In this document: positions 1 to 6,237 of the stretch, one piece after another
Layout: each line of letters begins with the position of its first letter
Numbering within the stretch: position 1 is the stretch's first letter
DNA from: M55B165 sp964423265
GTDB taxonomy: Bacteria; Actinomycetota; Humimicrobiia; Humimicrobiales; Humimicrobiaceae
Reading direction: 5' to 3'
Length of the DNA: 27,490 bases
NCBI GenBank assembly: GCA_964423265.1
Contig: CAYREF010000025.1
Coordinates: 1 to 27,490 of the forward strand
Program-made: the position numbers and the translations under genes
The notes under the pieces: model-generated
Told to the model about the DNA's origin: nothing
Database searches by the model: none
The model's input: the letters and a program-made list of their open reading frames with translations, nothing else

Positions 1-59
1 AATGTAGCAGAAATTAATTCAGGATTTTTACGTTTTTAACTTGCGGAAAGTAAGTTTTA

Positions 60-881
60 ATAGAGAATTTTTTTAAATTTGCTCAACGCCCTGAGGACTT
101 AATCCTGATTGTTGATAGGTAAGGCAAGGTCTATTTTATAAATGATTCATTTTTACAATTGCTCCAAAGAAAGAAACCAAGCTTAAAAGAAATTAAAGAT
201 TTTATTTTAGCAAACTCAGAAAACAAAGATACAGCATTTCAAATTTCGGCCTTTTTAAAGAAAGTAGTTAAAAAACCTTTAAAGGCAGAATTGTCTTTGC
301 TTGTAGGGCAAGATAAGAAAAACTATGAAGTCAAAATTTCATCTATTAAAAAAACAGTGGTTTCTTAGGTAATCTTGTGATGTTTAAAAATGTTACAGAA
401 TACAAAAAGCTGATTGAAACATTAAATGACCAGTCTATTAAGGATTTTCTAACTGGAATACATAACCAGAGGTATTTTTACTTTTCTTTATATAAAGAAA
501 TTAAAAGGTTTGGCCGCTACCATAAGCCTTCTAATGCTGGATATAGATAATTTTAAAGCGTTTAATGATTCATATGGACACCTTAAAGGGGATTGGTTGC
601 TTAAGAAGGCAGTCAAGGTGTTAAAGGAAAGCATTAGGGATGGGATTGATTATGTGGCAAGGTATGGAGGGGATGAGTTTGCGGTTATTTTAGTAGATGC
701 AGACAGGGAAAAGACAACAGAAGTTGCAAACAGGATATTGGAAAAATACAATAGGCTGGACGCCCCGGGAACTTCCCTGAGCATAGGGCTAAGCCAGTAC
801 AGTGTAGGCATGGCTGCCAACACTTTTATAAGGATTGCAGATAATATGATGCATGAAGAAAAAAAGATGGCCAAACATTAA
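60..881 (+). pseudogene. Decayed PAS-GGDEF diguanylate cyclase
   Basis: Three reading segments join into one PAS-plus-GGDEF protein. From about 60 the frame reads a PAS start (PEDLILIVDR, an in-frame TAA at 120-122, then GKVYFINDSF) and continues to a stop at 366-368. The next segment (from 362, one base earlier in phase) gives FLGNLVMFKNVTEYKKL and the GGDEF start DFLTGIHNQRYFY. Near 520-530 the phase changes again and runs through LDIDNF to RYGGDEF (about 659-680) and a stop at 879-881. The first shift sits on an A7 run (348-354), where an eighth A would restore the frame. The second looks like a small deletion that removed residues between RYHKP and SLLMLDID. PAS-GGDEF proteins of this kind usually follow an N-terminal 7TM region, which is not recognisable upstream. 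One nonsense codon and two frameshifts make a dead gene the likely reading, though the GGDEF part alone (TTG at 510) could in principle still be translated. Confidence 0.8.
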
Positions 882-923
882 ATAATTAAAGCAACAAGTT
901 TCCTAATCTTTTTTTCTTTGACC

Positions 924-1715
924 CTATAAAGACCCTTTTGGCTTTCTAAAAAAAGTCCTGCCCCCATCAACAAAAATGTCTTGGCCGCATATATATTCAG
1001 AGATATCTGAGGCTAAGAATAAGGCCAGATTAGCAATATCCTTGGGAGCCCCTATCCTGCCTAGAGGGATCTGGGATGCTAACATTTTATTCACCTTTTG
1101 GTTATCAGGATATTTCTTTCTGAGCATAGGAGTGTCTATAACACCGGGACTTATAACATTTGCCCTTATTCCTTTTGAAAGCAACTTATAATTTATCCTG
1201 CCAGCAATTCCCCTAAGGCCTGCTTTTGAAGCTGCATAATGCATGCCGCCTCCTGCCCCGGTAAGGGAAGCTACCGAGGAAATAATAATAATATTTCCTT
1301 TTTCCCTGCTTATCATTGAGCTTATAAGGTATTTTATAAAATAAAAGGGTCCGCCTAAATTTACGCTTATTACCCTTTCCCAATTATCTATTTCGGTTTC
1401 GCTAATAGGTTCAGTAAATTCTGTACCTGCATTTAGCACAAGAATATCTGCTTTTGAAAATTTTTCTAAAATTTTATTGCAGGTATTTTTAACTTTCCCA
1501 GGTTTTCCCACATCGCATTGATAAAATATACATTTAGCATCGCCTATTTTATCAAGTTGCTCTGAGACAGCTTTCCCCTTTTTTTTATCTCTACCAATTA
1601 TTGCGGCATCAGAGTGATGCTCTATGAAAGTTTTGGCTATAGCTAGTCCTATGCCACTTGTTCCCCCAGTGATAACTGAGACTTTATTGCTTAGATCGAG
1701 TTCCGGGCAAGTCAT
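924..1715 (-). CDS. Short-chain dehydrogenase/reductase (SDR), SDR family oxidoreductase
   Basis: This 263-residue protein is a classical SDR, a cytosolic NAD(P)(H)-dependent oxidoreductase. The nucleotide-binding motif TGGTSGIG lies at residues 16-23, NAG in LVLNAGTEF near residue 96, the catalytic serine in IISSVAS, and the catalytic Tyr160/Lys164 in YAASK. PGVIDTP follows, and the C-terminal SEYICGQDIFVDGGRTF is typical of the FabG-like group. Length and motif spacing are normal for an intact enzyme. The ATG has a good ribosome site (GAGGAG, seven bases upstream). It is transcribed alone, divergently from the TspO-like gene, and its 3' end faces the decayed GGDEF gene. FabG-like sequences have many substrates; no neighbour indicates which one applies here, so the substrate is unknown. 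Confidence 0.9.
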   Translation of the reverse strand: MTCPELDLSNKVSVITGGTSGIGLAIAKTFIEHHSDAAIIGRDKKKGKAVSEQLDKIGDAKCIFYQCDVGKPGKVKNTCNKILEKFSKADILVLNAGTEFTEPISETEIDNWERVISVNLGGPFYFIKYLISSMISREKGNIIIISSVASLTGAGGGMHYAASKAGLRGIAGRINYKLLSKGIRANVISPGVIDTPMLRKKYPDNQKVNKMLASQIPLGRIGAPKDIANLALFLASDISEYICGQDIFVDGGRTFFRKPKGSL

Positions 1716-1811
1716 TTAAAACTCCTCAAATTATTAATTTTGGTTTCTTTAATTCTATTATTTTTTACTCCTGCTGTAAATGTAGCTTTACTAATTTAAA
1801 TAAATTTATAA

Positions 1812-1841
1812 TTGTGCAATTGTTTTAGGTTATATTATAAT
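1812..1841 (+). promoter_or_regulatory. Probable sigma70-type promoter of the TspO-like gene
   Basis: TTGTGC (1812-1817) and a perfect TATAAT (1836-1841) are separated by 18 bases in the 162-base divergent intergenic region. The expected start lies about 25-30 bases before the GTG start codon. The -35 element matches only partly, so this rests mainly on the -10. Confidence 0.45.
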
Positions 1842-1877
1842 TATAAGGACATTAAATCTTTAGCCTAAGGGGGAAAT

Positions 1878-2663
1878 GTGGAAAATAAACCATTAAGAAT
1901 TTTTTTATCTTTTTTGAACCTGGTTGGTTTTCTGGGCGTAATTGTAGTTAATGCGCTGGCCAATATCCTGCCAATAAACAATAAAACCACTGGAGAGCTT
2001 TCAGACCTGTATCCCAACCTTTTTGTCCCAGCTGGCCTAACTTTTTCTATCTGGGGCATTATTTATATTTTGCTTGGCGTATTCATAATATACCAGATTG
2101 TAATTTCTATTAAAGGGGTTAACGGGCAATTTATTGAAAAAATAGGTATATTCTTTTTTGCTTCAAGCCTGTTTAATATTGGCTGGATATTTGCCTGGCA
2201 TTATGAGGCGGTATTTCTTTCACTGGCAATTATGCTGCTTCTAGCTGCAAGTTTGATAATTATATACCTGCGGCTAAATATAGGTAAATCTGATGCAGCA
2301 AATATTAAAAAATTTTTAGTTCACATACCTTTCAGTGTTTATCTGGGATGGATAACTATAGCAACTATTGCTAATGTCACCGCAGTGCTGGTGGATATAG
2401 GCTGGAATGGCTTCGGTCTTAGCCAGCAATTCTGGACTGTTTTAGTCATTACAGTTGGGATTATAATAGCTTTTGCTGCCCTCCTGGTTAGAAAGGACAT
2501 ATACTATTGCCTGGTTGTTGATTGGGCACTTTTGGGCATTTTACTTAAGAGGCTAAGTGCAAATATAATGGTGCAGTCTGTGATAATTGCAAGCATAGCA
2601 GGCATTACCCTTATTACTATTGGAATAATAATCCAAATAATTAGAAAAAAAGCCTTATATTGA
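1878..2663 (+). CDS. TspO/MBR-like (tryptophan-rich sensory protein family) membrane protein
   Basis: This is a 261-residue, very hydrophobic protein with about seven to eight membrane segments. The block NLFVPAGLTFSIWGIIYILL (about residues 48-67) is the signature of the longer, about 260-residue proteins annotated as tryptophan-rich sensory protein. Further Trp-containing helices are FNIGWIFAWHYE, VYLGWITIATIANVTA, QQFWTVLVI and VVDWALLGI. Classical TspO proteins (about 160 residues) bind tetrapyrroles and lipids in the membrane; whether this longer subgroup does so is not known to me. The start is GTG at 1878, preceded by AAGGGGG at a suitable distance. It appears monocistronic. There is no tetrapyrrole gene nearby to support a specific role. 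Confidence 0.75.
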   Translation: MENKPLRIFLSFLNLVGFLGVIVVNALANILPINNKTTGELSDLYPNLFVPAGLTFSIWGIIYILLGVFIIYQIVISIKGVNGQFIEKIGIFFFASSLFNIGWIFAWHYEAVFLSLAIMLLLAASLIIIYLRLNIGKSDAANIKKFLVHIPFSVYLGWITIATIANVTAVLVDIGWNGFGLSQQFWTVLVITVGIIIAFAALLVRKDIYYCLVVDWALLGILLKRLSANIMVQSVIIASIAGITLITIGIIIQIIRKKALY

Positions 2664-3109
2664 ACAAGTGATAAATGGTATGGCCTGTTTTAAGGTTAGA
2701 TTGCTGGTGGTATTAGAGCATTGAAAAAGTAGCAAGCAAAATGTTATACGCAGTGTGCCATTATAGTAAATATGTAGAAAAAAAGTGAAATGTAAAGTCC
2801 TGAGAATTGGTAGTGAAATTAAAAAAAGAACTATAAAATTAAATTTTTTAGAAGCCATATTTTTAGCCTTCCAAAAATTTCCTTGCTTGAGAACCAGGGA
2901 TTTAGATTTTATTATTACCAATAATATTCAAGGAATATTGGAAAAGCTAATTTAATAATAGTTCAGGGGCATTTTTTAGTCTATTATCAACGGTCGCATG
3001 ATATTTTGCCTATTAGATAAAATATAATAAGAATCAAATAATACTATCTATAGTTACTTAAAATAGGAGTCAATCCAGTTAATTGTATTATTAACCCGTA
3101 GAATAATAT
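2664..3109. other. Intergenic stretch without an intact gene
   Basis: About 450 bases lie between the TspO-like gene and the FTR1 promoter. Apart from the nucleotidyltransferase-like scrap at 2773-2955, I see no open reading frame, RNA gene or clear terminator. The base composition is very AT-rich. Confidence 0.5.
2773..2955 (+). pseudogene. Scrap of a nucleotidyltransferase gene
   Basis: One frame ending at TAA 2953-2955 reads KVLRIGSEIKK, then FLEAIFLAFQKFPCLRTRDL, then DFIITNNIQGILEKLI. The pattern VLxIGS, a 20-40 residue gap, then RTRDhDFhI is the start of a nucleotidyltransferase fold (hG[GS], then the metal-binding DxD). The intact nucleotidyltransferase at 4625-5284 has the same arrangement (VVLIGSWVEYIYE, then KTRDIDFLI). 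There is no start codon or ribosome site, and everything after the DxD region is missing. I read it as a remnant of a related gene; the match is short, so this is tentative. Confidence 0.4.
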
Positions 3110-3127
3110 TTGACAATGCAGGCTTAT

Positions 3128-3154
3128 TATAATTAAGTTTGGCTAGCCTAACTT
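3128..3154 (+). promoter_or_regulatory. -10 element and DtxR/IdeR-like palindromic operator upstream of the iron permease
   Basis: A TATAAT (3128-3133) is followed directly by a 20-base palindrome at 3135-3154, AAGTTTGGCT/AGCCTAACTT, in which nine of ten base pairs match. The core resembles the TTAGG-n-CTAA type of site bound by iron-dependent DtxR/IdeR regulators, and its place over the expected transcription start would block RNA polymerase. A TTGACA lies at 3110-3115 but is only 12 bases from the TATAAT, too close for a standard pair. The downstream gene is an iron permease, which makes iron-responsive control a natural inference. The regulator itself is not in the window. Confidence 0.55.
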
Positions 3155-3176
3155 TTATAATTAGGGAGGAATTTAA

Positions 3177-4002
3177 ATGTTATCAAGTTTTTTATAGCCT
3201 TCAGAGAAGGCCTTGAGGCCTTTTTAGTAATAGGAATTATAATTAGTTATCTGGCAAAAATCGGGGAGAAAAAATATATTAAACATGTTATCTACGGAGT
3301 GGTCTTAGCAATTGCCTTAAGCATAGGGCTTGCATATATGTTTCAAATCCTACTGGGGGGATTTGAAGGGAAGGTTAAAGAGACCTTTGAGGGCATAGTA
3401 ATGATGCTAGCAGTAGTAGTATTGACCTACATGATATTTTGGATGAATAAACAAGCCAAAAGCATTAGAGGCGATATTGAAGCATCTGTGGGAAAAGCAG
3501 TAGATAAAGGAAGGATATTTAGCCTTTTTTTCTTAGGTTTTAGTGTGGTGTTCAGAGAAGGGGCAGAGACTGTTTTATTTTTTAGGGCTATCAGTTACCA
3601 GGCAAATTCTTTTGAACTTATATTAGGGCGAACTGTTGGGATTTTATCCTCAATTATTTTGGCAGTAATATTTTTCTTGTCTACAAGGAAAGTAAACCGG
3701 GGGCATTCTTTAAAATTACTAGTATATTAGTAATGCTAATTGCAACGGGTCTTTTTTCTACAGCAATACATGAATTCCAGGAAGCTGGGATTATACCGGT
3801 AATAAAAGATAATATTTATGATATCGGAAATATTTTGAGTAAGGATAGCATCTTTGGAGGAATATTAAGGTCACTGTTTGGATATAATCCGTCCCCTTCT
3901 TTATTAGAAGCAACAGGGTATGTAATATATATATTGATAGTTTCACTGCTTCTTAAAAAATTTTATTTTAGCAATCCCAAAAAGGTAGTTGAAAAGAATT
4001 AA
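3177..4002 (+). pseudogene. FTR1/EfeU-type iron permease, two frameshifts
   Basis: Joined across two shifts, this is a full-length (about 275 residues) FTR1-family high-affinity iron permease with about seven membrane helices. Both REXXE iron-binding motifs are present, in AFREGLEAFLV (from about 3197) and FREGAETVLFF (about 3550-3582). The late segment IATGLFSTAIHEFQEAGIIP is also conserved. The expected start is ATG 3177 behind GGGAGGA, but it meets a stop after six codons; one extra T in the T6 run (3188-3193) restores the frame. A second break at the G5 run near 3699 leads to a stop at 3728-3730, and one extra G gives RGAFFKITSILVMLIATG. Both lesions are single-base losses in homopolymers, so sequencing error or a slippery, phase-variable tract are real alternatives to a dead gene. 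All functional motifs are otherwise intact. Confidence 0.85.
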
Positions 4003-4056
4003 TTTAAAAACAGTTCATATGGATAAATAAATAAATAGGACTATGCTCTTGTTTGA

Positions 4057-4173
4057 GATTTTAATATTCCTTTGATAGCCCATGATGATATAAAACACTC
4101 AGAGGAGGAATATAGATATTATACCTTGGGAAAGACTAATACAAATCGGTTTCTTTTTAAGGAAAATAAATAA
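4057..4173 (+). pseudogene. Scrap of a BrnT-type toxin gene
   Basis: The frame ending at TAA 4171-4173 reads DFNIPLIAHDDIKHSEEEYR, then YYTLGKTNTNRFLFKENK. This is the conserved heart of BrnT (type II toxin, RelE-like fold): the NPLI segment, the D-IKHS-EEER block and the (A)LGKTN-GR-LF strand. The start is lost (TGA at 4054-4056 in frame), and the C-terminal FTxR strand is replaced by KENK and a stop. No BrnA antitoxin follows. It is a clear but short remnant; function is not expected. Confidence 0.6.
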
Positions 4174-4206
4174 TTTAATTTACCAACCTGATTAACTAAT
4201 TTATTT

Positions 4207-4315
4207 ATTATTGCCCTACAATGTATTATAATTACGCATAACGTAGGGCAAATATTTTTATGAACCAATTATTGTCCTACAATAAAGCATTTATTATAAT
4301 ATGTAGGGCAATAAT
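4207..4315 (+). promoter_or_regulatory. Promoter inside two tandem inverted-repeat units
   Basis: Two units have nearly the same arms facing each other. Unit 1 is TTGCCCTAC (4211-4219) and GTAGGGCAA (4243-4251), 23 bases apart. Unit 2 is TTGTCCTAC (4272-4280) and GTAGGGCAA (4303-4311), 22 bases apart; its arms extend to 14 bases (4268-4281 and 4302-4315) with one mismatch. Unit 2 frames a good promoter: TTGTCC (4272-4277) lies in the left arm, followed by 17 bases and TATAAT (4295-4300), with the right arm over the expected start. A protein bound to the arms would cover both promoter elements, as in self-regulated toxin-antitoxin operons. No copy of the arms was seen at the other end of the module. 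Confidence 0.6.
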
Positions 4316-4341
4316 AAATAATTATTTGAGGTGGAAATAAA

Positions 4342-4632
4342 ATGGCTATTTTAAAGGAAATGTTCAAAGAGGAAAAAAAACGGTTAATAAGGATGAAAAA
4401 ATTCTATATGGATAAAATTAAAGAACTACCTAAAGGCAGTATTGTATTTAAAAAAAGAGGGAAACGGAAATATCCATATCTTGTTTATAGGGATAAAGAG
4501 AAAGTAAAAACAGATTATTTAAAATGTAACCCTGACGGATTAAAAGAATTAGAATTCAAGATAAAAAAAAGAAAAAAATATTTAAAATTATTAAAAGAAA
4601 TAGAAAAGGATCTAAGAGTTTTTAATGAATAA
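4342..4632 (+). CDS. Small basic protein, first gene of a nucleotidyltransferase module
   Basis: This 96-residue protein is strongly basic (Lys/Arg-rich throughout). It has a central segment, LPKGSIVFKKRGKRKYPYL then VYRDKEKVKTDYL, that looks like a small beta-sheet unit. A charged helical C-terminus, LKELEFKIKKRKKYLKLLKE, probably forms a coiled coil. The PKGS...YLVYR-x-KVKxxYL pattern recurs in short proteins of anaerobic bacteria and archaea, but I cannot assign a function. A ribosome site GAGGTGG precedes ATG 4342. Its end overlaps the nucleotidyltransferase start by eight bases, so the two are translationally coupled. The operator-like promoter upstream, the small size and the gene order fit an antitoxin or DNA-binding repressor role; that is inference. 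Confidence 0.7.
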   Translation: MAILKEMFKEEKKRLIRMKKFYMDKIKELPKGSIVFKKRGKRKYPYLVYRDKEKVKTDYLKCNPDGLKELEFKIKKRKKYLKLLKEIEKDLRVFNE

Positions 4633-5284
4633 CATCAAGCAATCATTTTGGGAAACAATTAATGTGTTAAATAAAAATGGAATTCTTAAAAACGTAGTGT
4701 TAATTGGTAGTTGGGTTGAGTATATTTATGAAAAATCGGGGATCCTGAAAAATTTTGAAGCTAACTTAAAAACAAGGGATATTGATTTTTTAATAAGAAA
4801 TATAAGAAAACCTAGAAAAAGAATAAATATTGTAGAAATTTTAGAAAATGAAGGATTTGAAACTTCGATTGATTATATTAGTGGTGTTTTTAAATTTTTT
4901 AAAGGGAAAGATCTAGAAATAGAATTTATAGTAAGAGAAATGGGAAAGGGAAAATCAGAACCCTACGATGTTCCGTCTTTTGGAATTAAAGCAGAAGGGT
5001 TAAGGCATACTAATATATTAATAAAAAATAGCATACTTTTGAATATTGAAAACATAGGAATAATTGTACCAACACCTCAAGCTTATTTGCTACAAAAAAT
5101 CCTCATACATTCTAAGAGGAAAAACAAGGCTGAAAAAGATTATCTTAGTATAGAAAATTTATTAGAAAATATTAAAGGGTCAGGACCAGAATACAATAAA
5201 TTAAAAAAGAATTATAACGGTTTGTCAAAAAAAGAAAAAAAGATTATTGATAAATTTCTCGATGATAATATTCTAAAGTTGTAA
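4625..5284 (+). CDS. Nucleotidyltransferase-fold protein, toxin candidate
   Basis: This 219-residue protein has the nucleotidyltransferase signature. VVLIGSWVEYIYE (about residues 25-37) supplies the hGS motif, KTRDIDFLI (about 49-57) the DxD metal ligands, and LEIEFIV (about 98-104) the third acidic residue. A helical C-terminal half follows with PTPQAYLLQKILIHSKRKNK and a Lys-rich tail. The layout resembles AbiEii/MNT-type enzymes, some of which act as toxins by adding nucleotides to tRNA or protein, but the sequence could equally be a metabolic or resistance transferase. It overlaps the small basic gene by eight bases and ends seven bases before the 3' end of a convergent tRNA-Glu gene. 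Composition is more A-rich than in the surrounding housekeeping genes, which suggests acquisition. Confidence 0.75.
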   Translation: MNNIKQSFWETINVLNKNGILKNVVLIGSWVEYIYEKSGILKNFEANLKTRDIDFLIRNIRKPRKRINIVEILENEGFETSIDYISGVFKFFKGKDLEIEFIVREMGKGKSEPYDVPSFGIKAEGLRHTNILIKNSILLNIENIGIIVPTPQAYLLQKILIHSKRKNKAEKDYLSIENLLENIKGSGPEYNKLKKNYNGLSKKEKKIIDKFLDDNILKL

Positions 5285-5291
5285 TTTCTAT

Positions 5292-5367
5292 TGGTAGCGC
5301 ATAGGGGAGTCGAACCCCTGTTTCAGCCGTGAGAGGGCTGTGTCCTAGGCCACTAGACGAATGCGCC
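5292..5367 (-). tRNA. tRNA-Glu (anticodon CUC)
   Basis: The minus strand from 5367 to 5292 folds into a 76-base tRNA with encoded CCA. The acceptor stem is GGCGCAT with ATGCGCT (first pair G-U). The D-arm contains TCTAGTGGCCTAGGA. The anticodon arm is CAGCC-CTCTCAC-GGCTG with CUC at the anticodon, and the T-arm is AGGGG-TTCGACT-CCCCT. Discriminator A and CCA complete it. The anticodon and overall sequence are typical of bacterial tRNA-Glu. Confidence 0.95.
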
Positions 5368-5379
5368 ACGCAGTAAAGA

Positions 5380-5408
5380 ATTTTAACTGTAATATTTTAT
5401 TTTGTAAA
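5380..5408 (-). promoter_or_regulatory. Promoter of the tRNA-Glu gene
   Basis: On the minus strand, TTTACA (5408-5403) is followed by exactly 17 bases and TAAAAT (5385-5380). The -10 ends 12 bases before the 5' end of the tRNA, as expected for a stable-RNA gene with a very short leader. Confidence 0.6.
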
Positions 5409-5446
5409 TACCCTAGTCTATGGTAAAATTCTAATTTCAAATATTT

Positions 5447-5476
5447 TTGGAATATTGAGGTTAAATATACTATAAT
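5447..5476 (+). promoter_or_regulatory. Probable promoter of the GAF-ANTAR and aldolase genes
   Basis: TTGGAA (5447-5452), an 18-base spacer and a perfect TATAAT (5471-5476) lie 31 bases before the start codon at 5508. The resulting leader would be about 25 bases, too short for an attenuator of its own. Confidence 0.5.
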
Positions 5477-5507
5477 TTTAAAGTTAATTATTTTTTTATA
5501 TTAGACT

Positions 5508-6224
5508 ATGAACAAAGAAGAGCAAAATATTGAAAGCCCCAAGGAAATTATTGGAGCATTGTCCAAAATTGGAGAGGCTATAACCTCAGACCTTTACCTG
5601 GAAGATATATTAAAACTAATAGTTACTGTGACTGCTGAGGTGATGGGCTCTAAATTATGTTCGATAATGCTTTTAGACCAGAAAAAAAAAGAGCTGACTA
5701 TGAAGGCAACTCAAAGTATAAGCAAGGAATATATAAACAAGCATCCCTTAAAATTAGGGGAAGGTATAGCAGGGAAGGTGGCTTTGGAAAATAAGCCTAG
5801 GGTAGTACCCAATATACTAGAAGATAAAACTTATAAAAATAAAGAAATAGCCAGAAAAGAAGGACTTGTTTCACTATTATGCATGCCTTTGCATGTAAAA
5901 GGAAAAGTGATTGGGGTAATTAATTCTTATACAGATGAACCTCATGACTTCAGTGATTATGAAGTTAGCATACTTCAAACTGTTGCAGATCAGGCGGCAA
6001 TAGTTATAGAAAATTACCGGCTGGTAGTAGAAACAAAAGTTATAAAAGAGGAGCTTGAGACAAGGAAAGTACTGGAAAAAGCAAAAGGCATATTGATGAA
6101 GGAATATGGCTTGACGGAAAATAAAGCATTTAAGAAAATTCAAAAATTTGCCATGGATAAAAGGAAGTCCATGAGGGAAGTATCTGAGGCAATAATAATG
6201 TCATATGAAATGAAAAAAGAATAA
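5508..6224 (+). CDS. GAF-ANTAR transcription antiterminator
   Basis: This 238-residue cytosolic regulator has an N-terminal GAF domain (about residues 22-168; features include MGSKLCSIMLLD, GEGIAGKVA and VADQAAIVIENYRL). A C-terminal ANTAR domain follows (about 182-236: LETRKVLEKAKGILMKEYGL, then AFKKIQKFAMDKRKSMREV, then SEAII). ANTAR domains bind RNA with two hairpins carrying hexanucleotide loops and stop formation of a terminator. Here the usual receiver domain is replaced by GAF, so the input is likely a small molecule rather than phosphorylation; the ligand is unknown. It has a poor ribosome site. The aldolase gene starts 13 bases after it, so they form one unit. A matching RNA target lies upstream of the glutamate synthase operon at 7380-7456. 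Confidence 0.93.
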   Translation: MNKEEQNIESPKEIIGALSKIGEAITSDLYLEDILKLIVTVTAEVMGSKLCSIMLLDQKKKELTMKATQSISKEYINKHPLKLGEGIAGKVALENKPRVVPNILEDKTYKNKEIARKEGLVSLLCMPLHVKGKVIGVINSYTDEPHDFSDYEVSILQTVADQAAIVIENYRLVVETKVIKEELETRKVLEKAKGILMKEYGLTENKAFKKIQKFAMDKRKSMREVSEAIIMSYEMKKE

Positions 6225-6237
6225 AAGGGAGGTAAAA

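Noticed and set aside
348..354. Programmed frameshifting at the A7, T6, G5 and G6 runs
   Set aside because: The shifts go in different directions, no stimulatory hairpin or upstream ribosome site is evident, and two of the genes carry more than one lesion. Decay or sequencing indels are simpler.
3110..3133. TTGACA plus TATAAT as one standard promoter before the iron permease
   Set aside because: The spacer is only 12 bases. I keep the TATAAT and the palindrome but do not claim the TTGACA as its partner.
4207..4315. Short CRISPR array or small mobile repeat
   Set aside because: The arms alternate in orientation and are only 9-14 bases long, unlike direct CRISPR repeats. No matching outer ends or target duplication were found around the two genes.
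5284..5300. Integration of the NTase module at the tRNA-Glu 3' end
   Set aside because: The position is suggestive, but I found no second copy of the tRNA 3' end (GTTCGACTCCCCTATGCGC or its complement) on the far side of the module.
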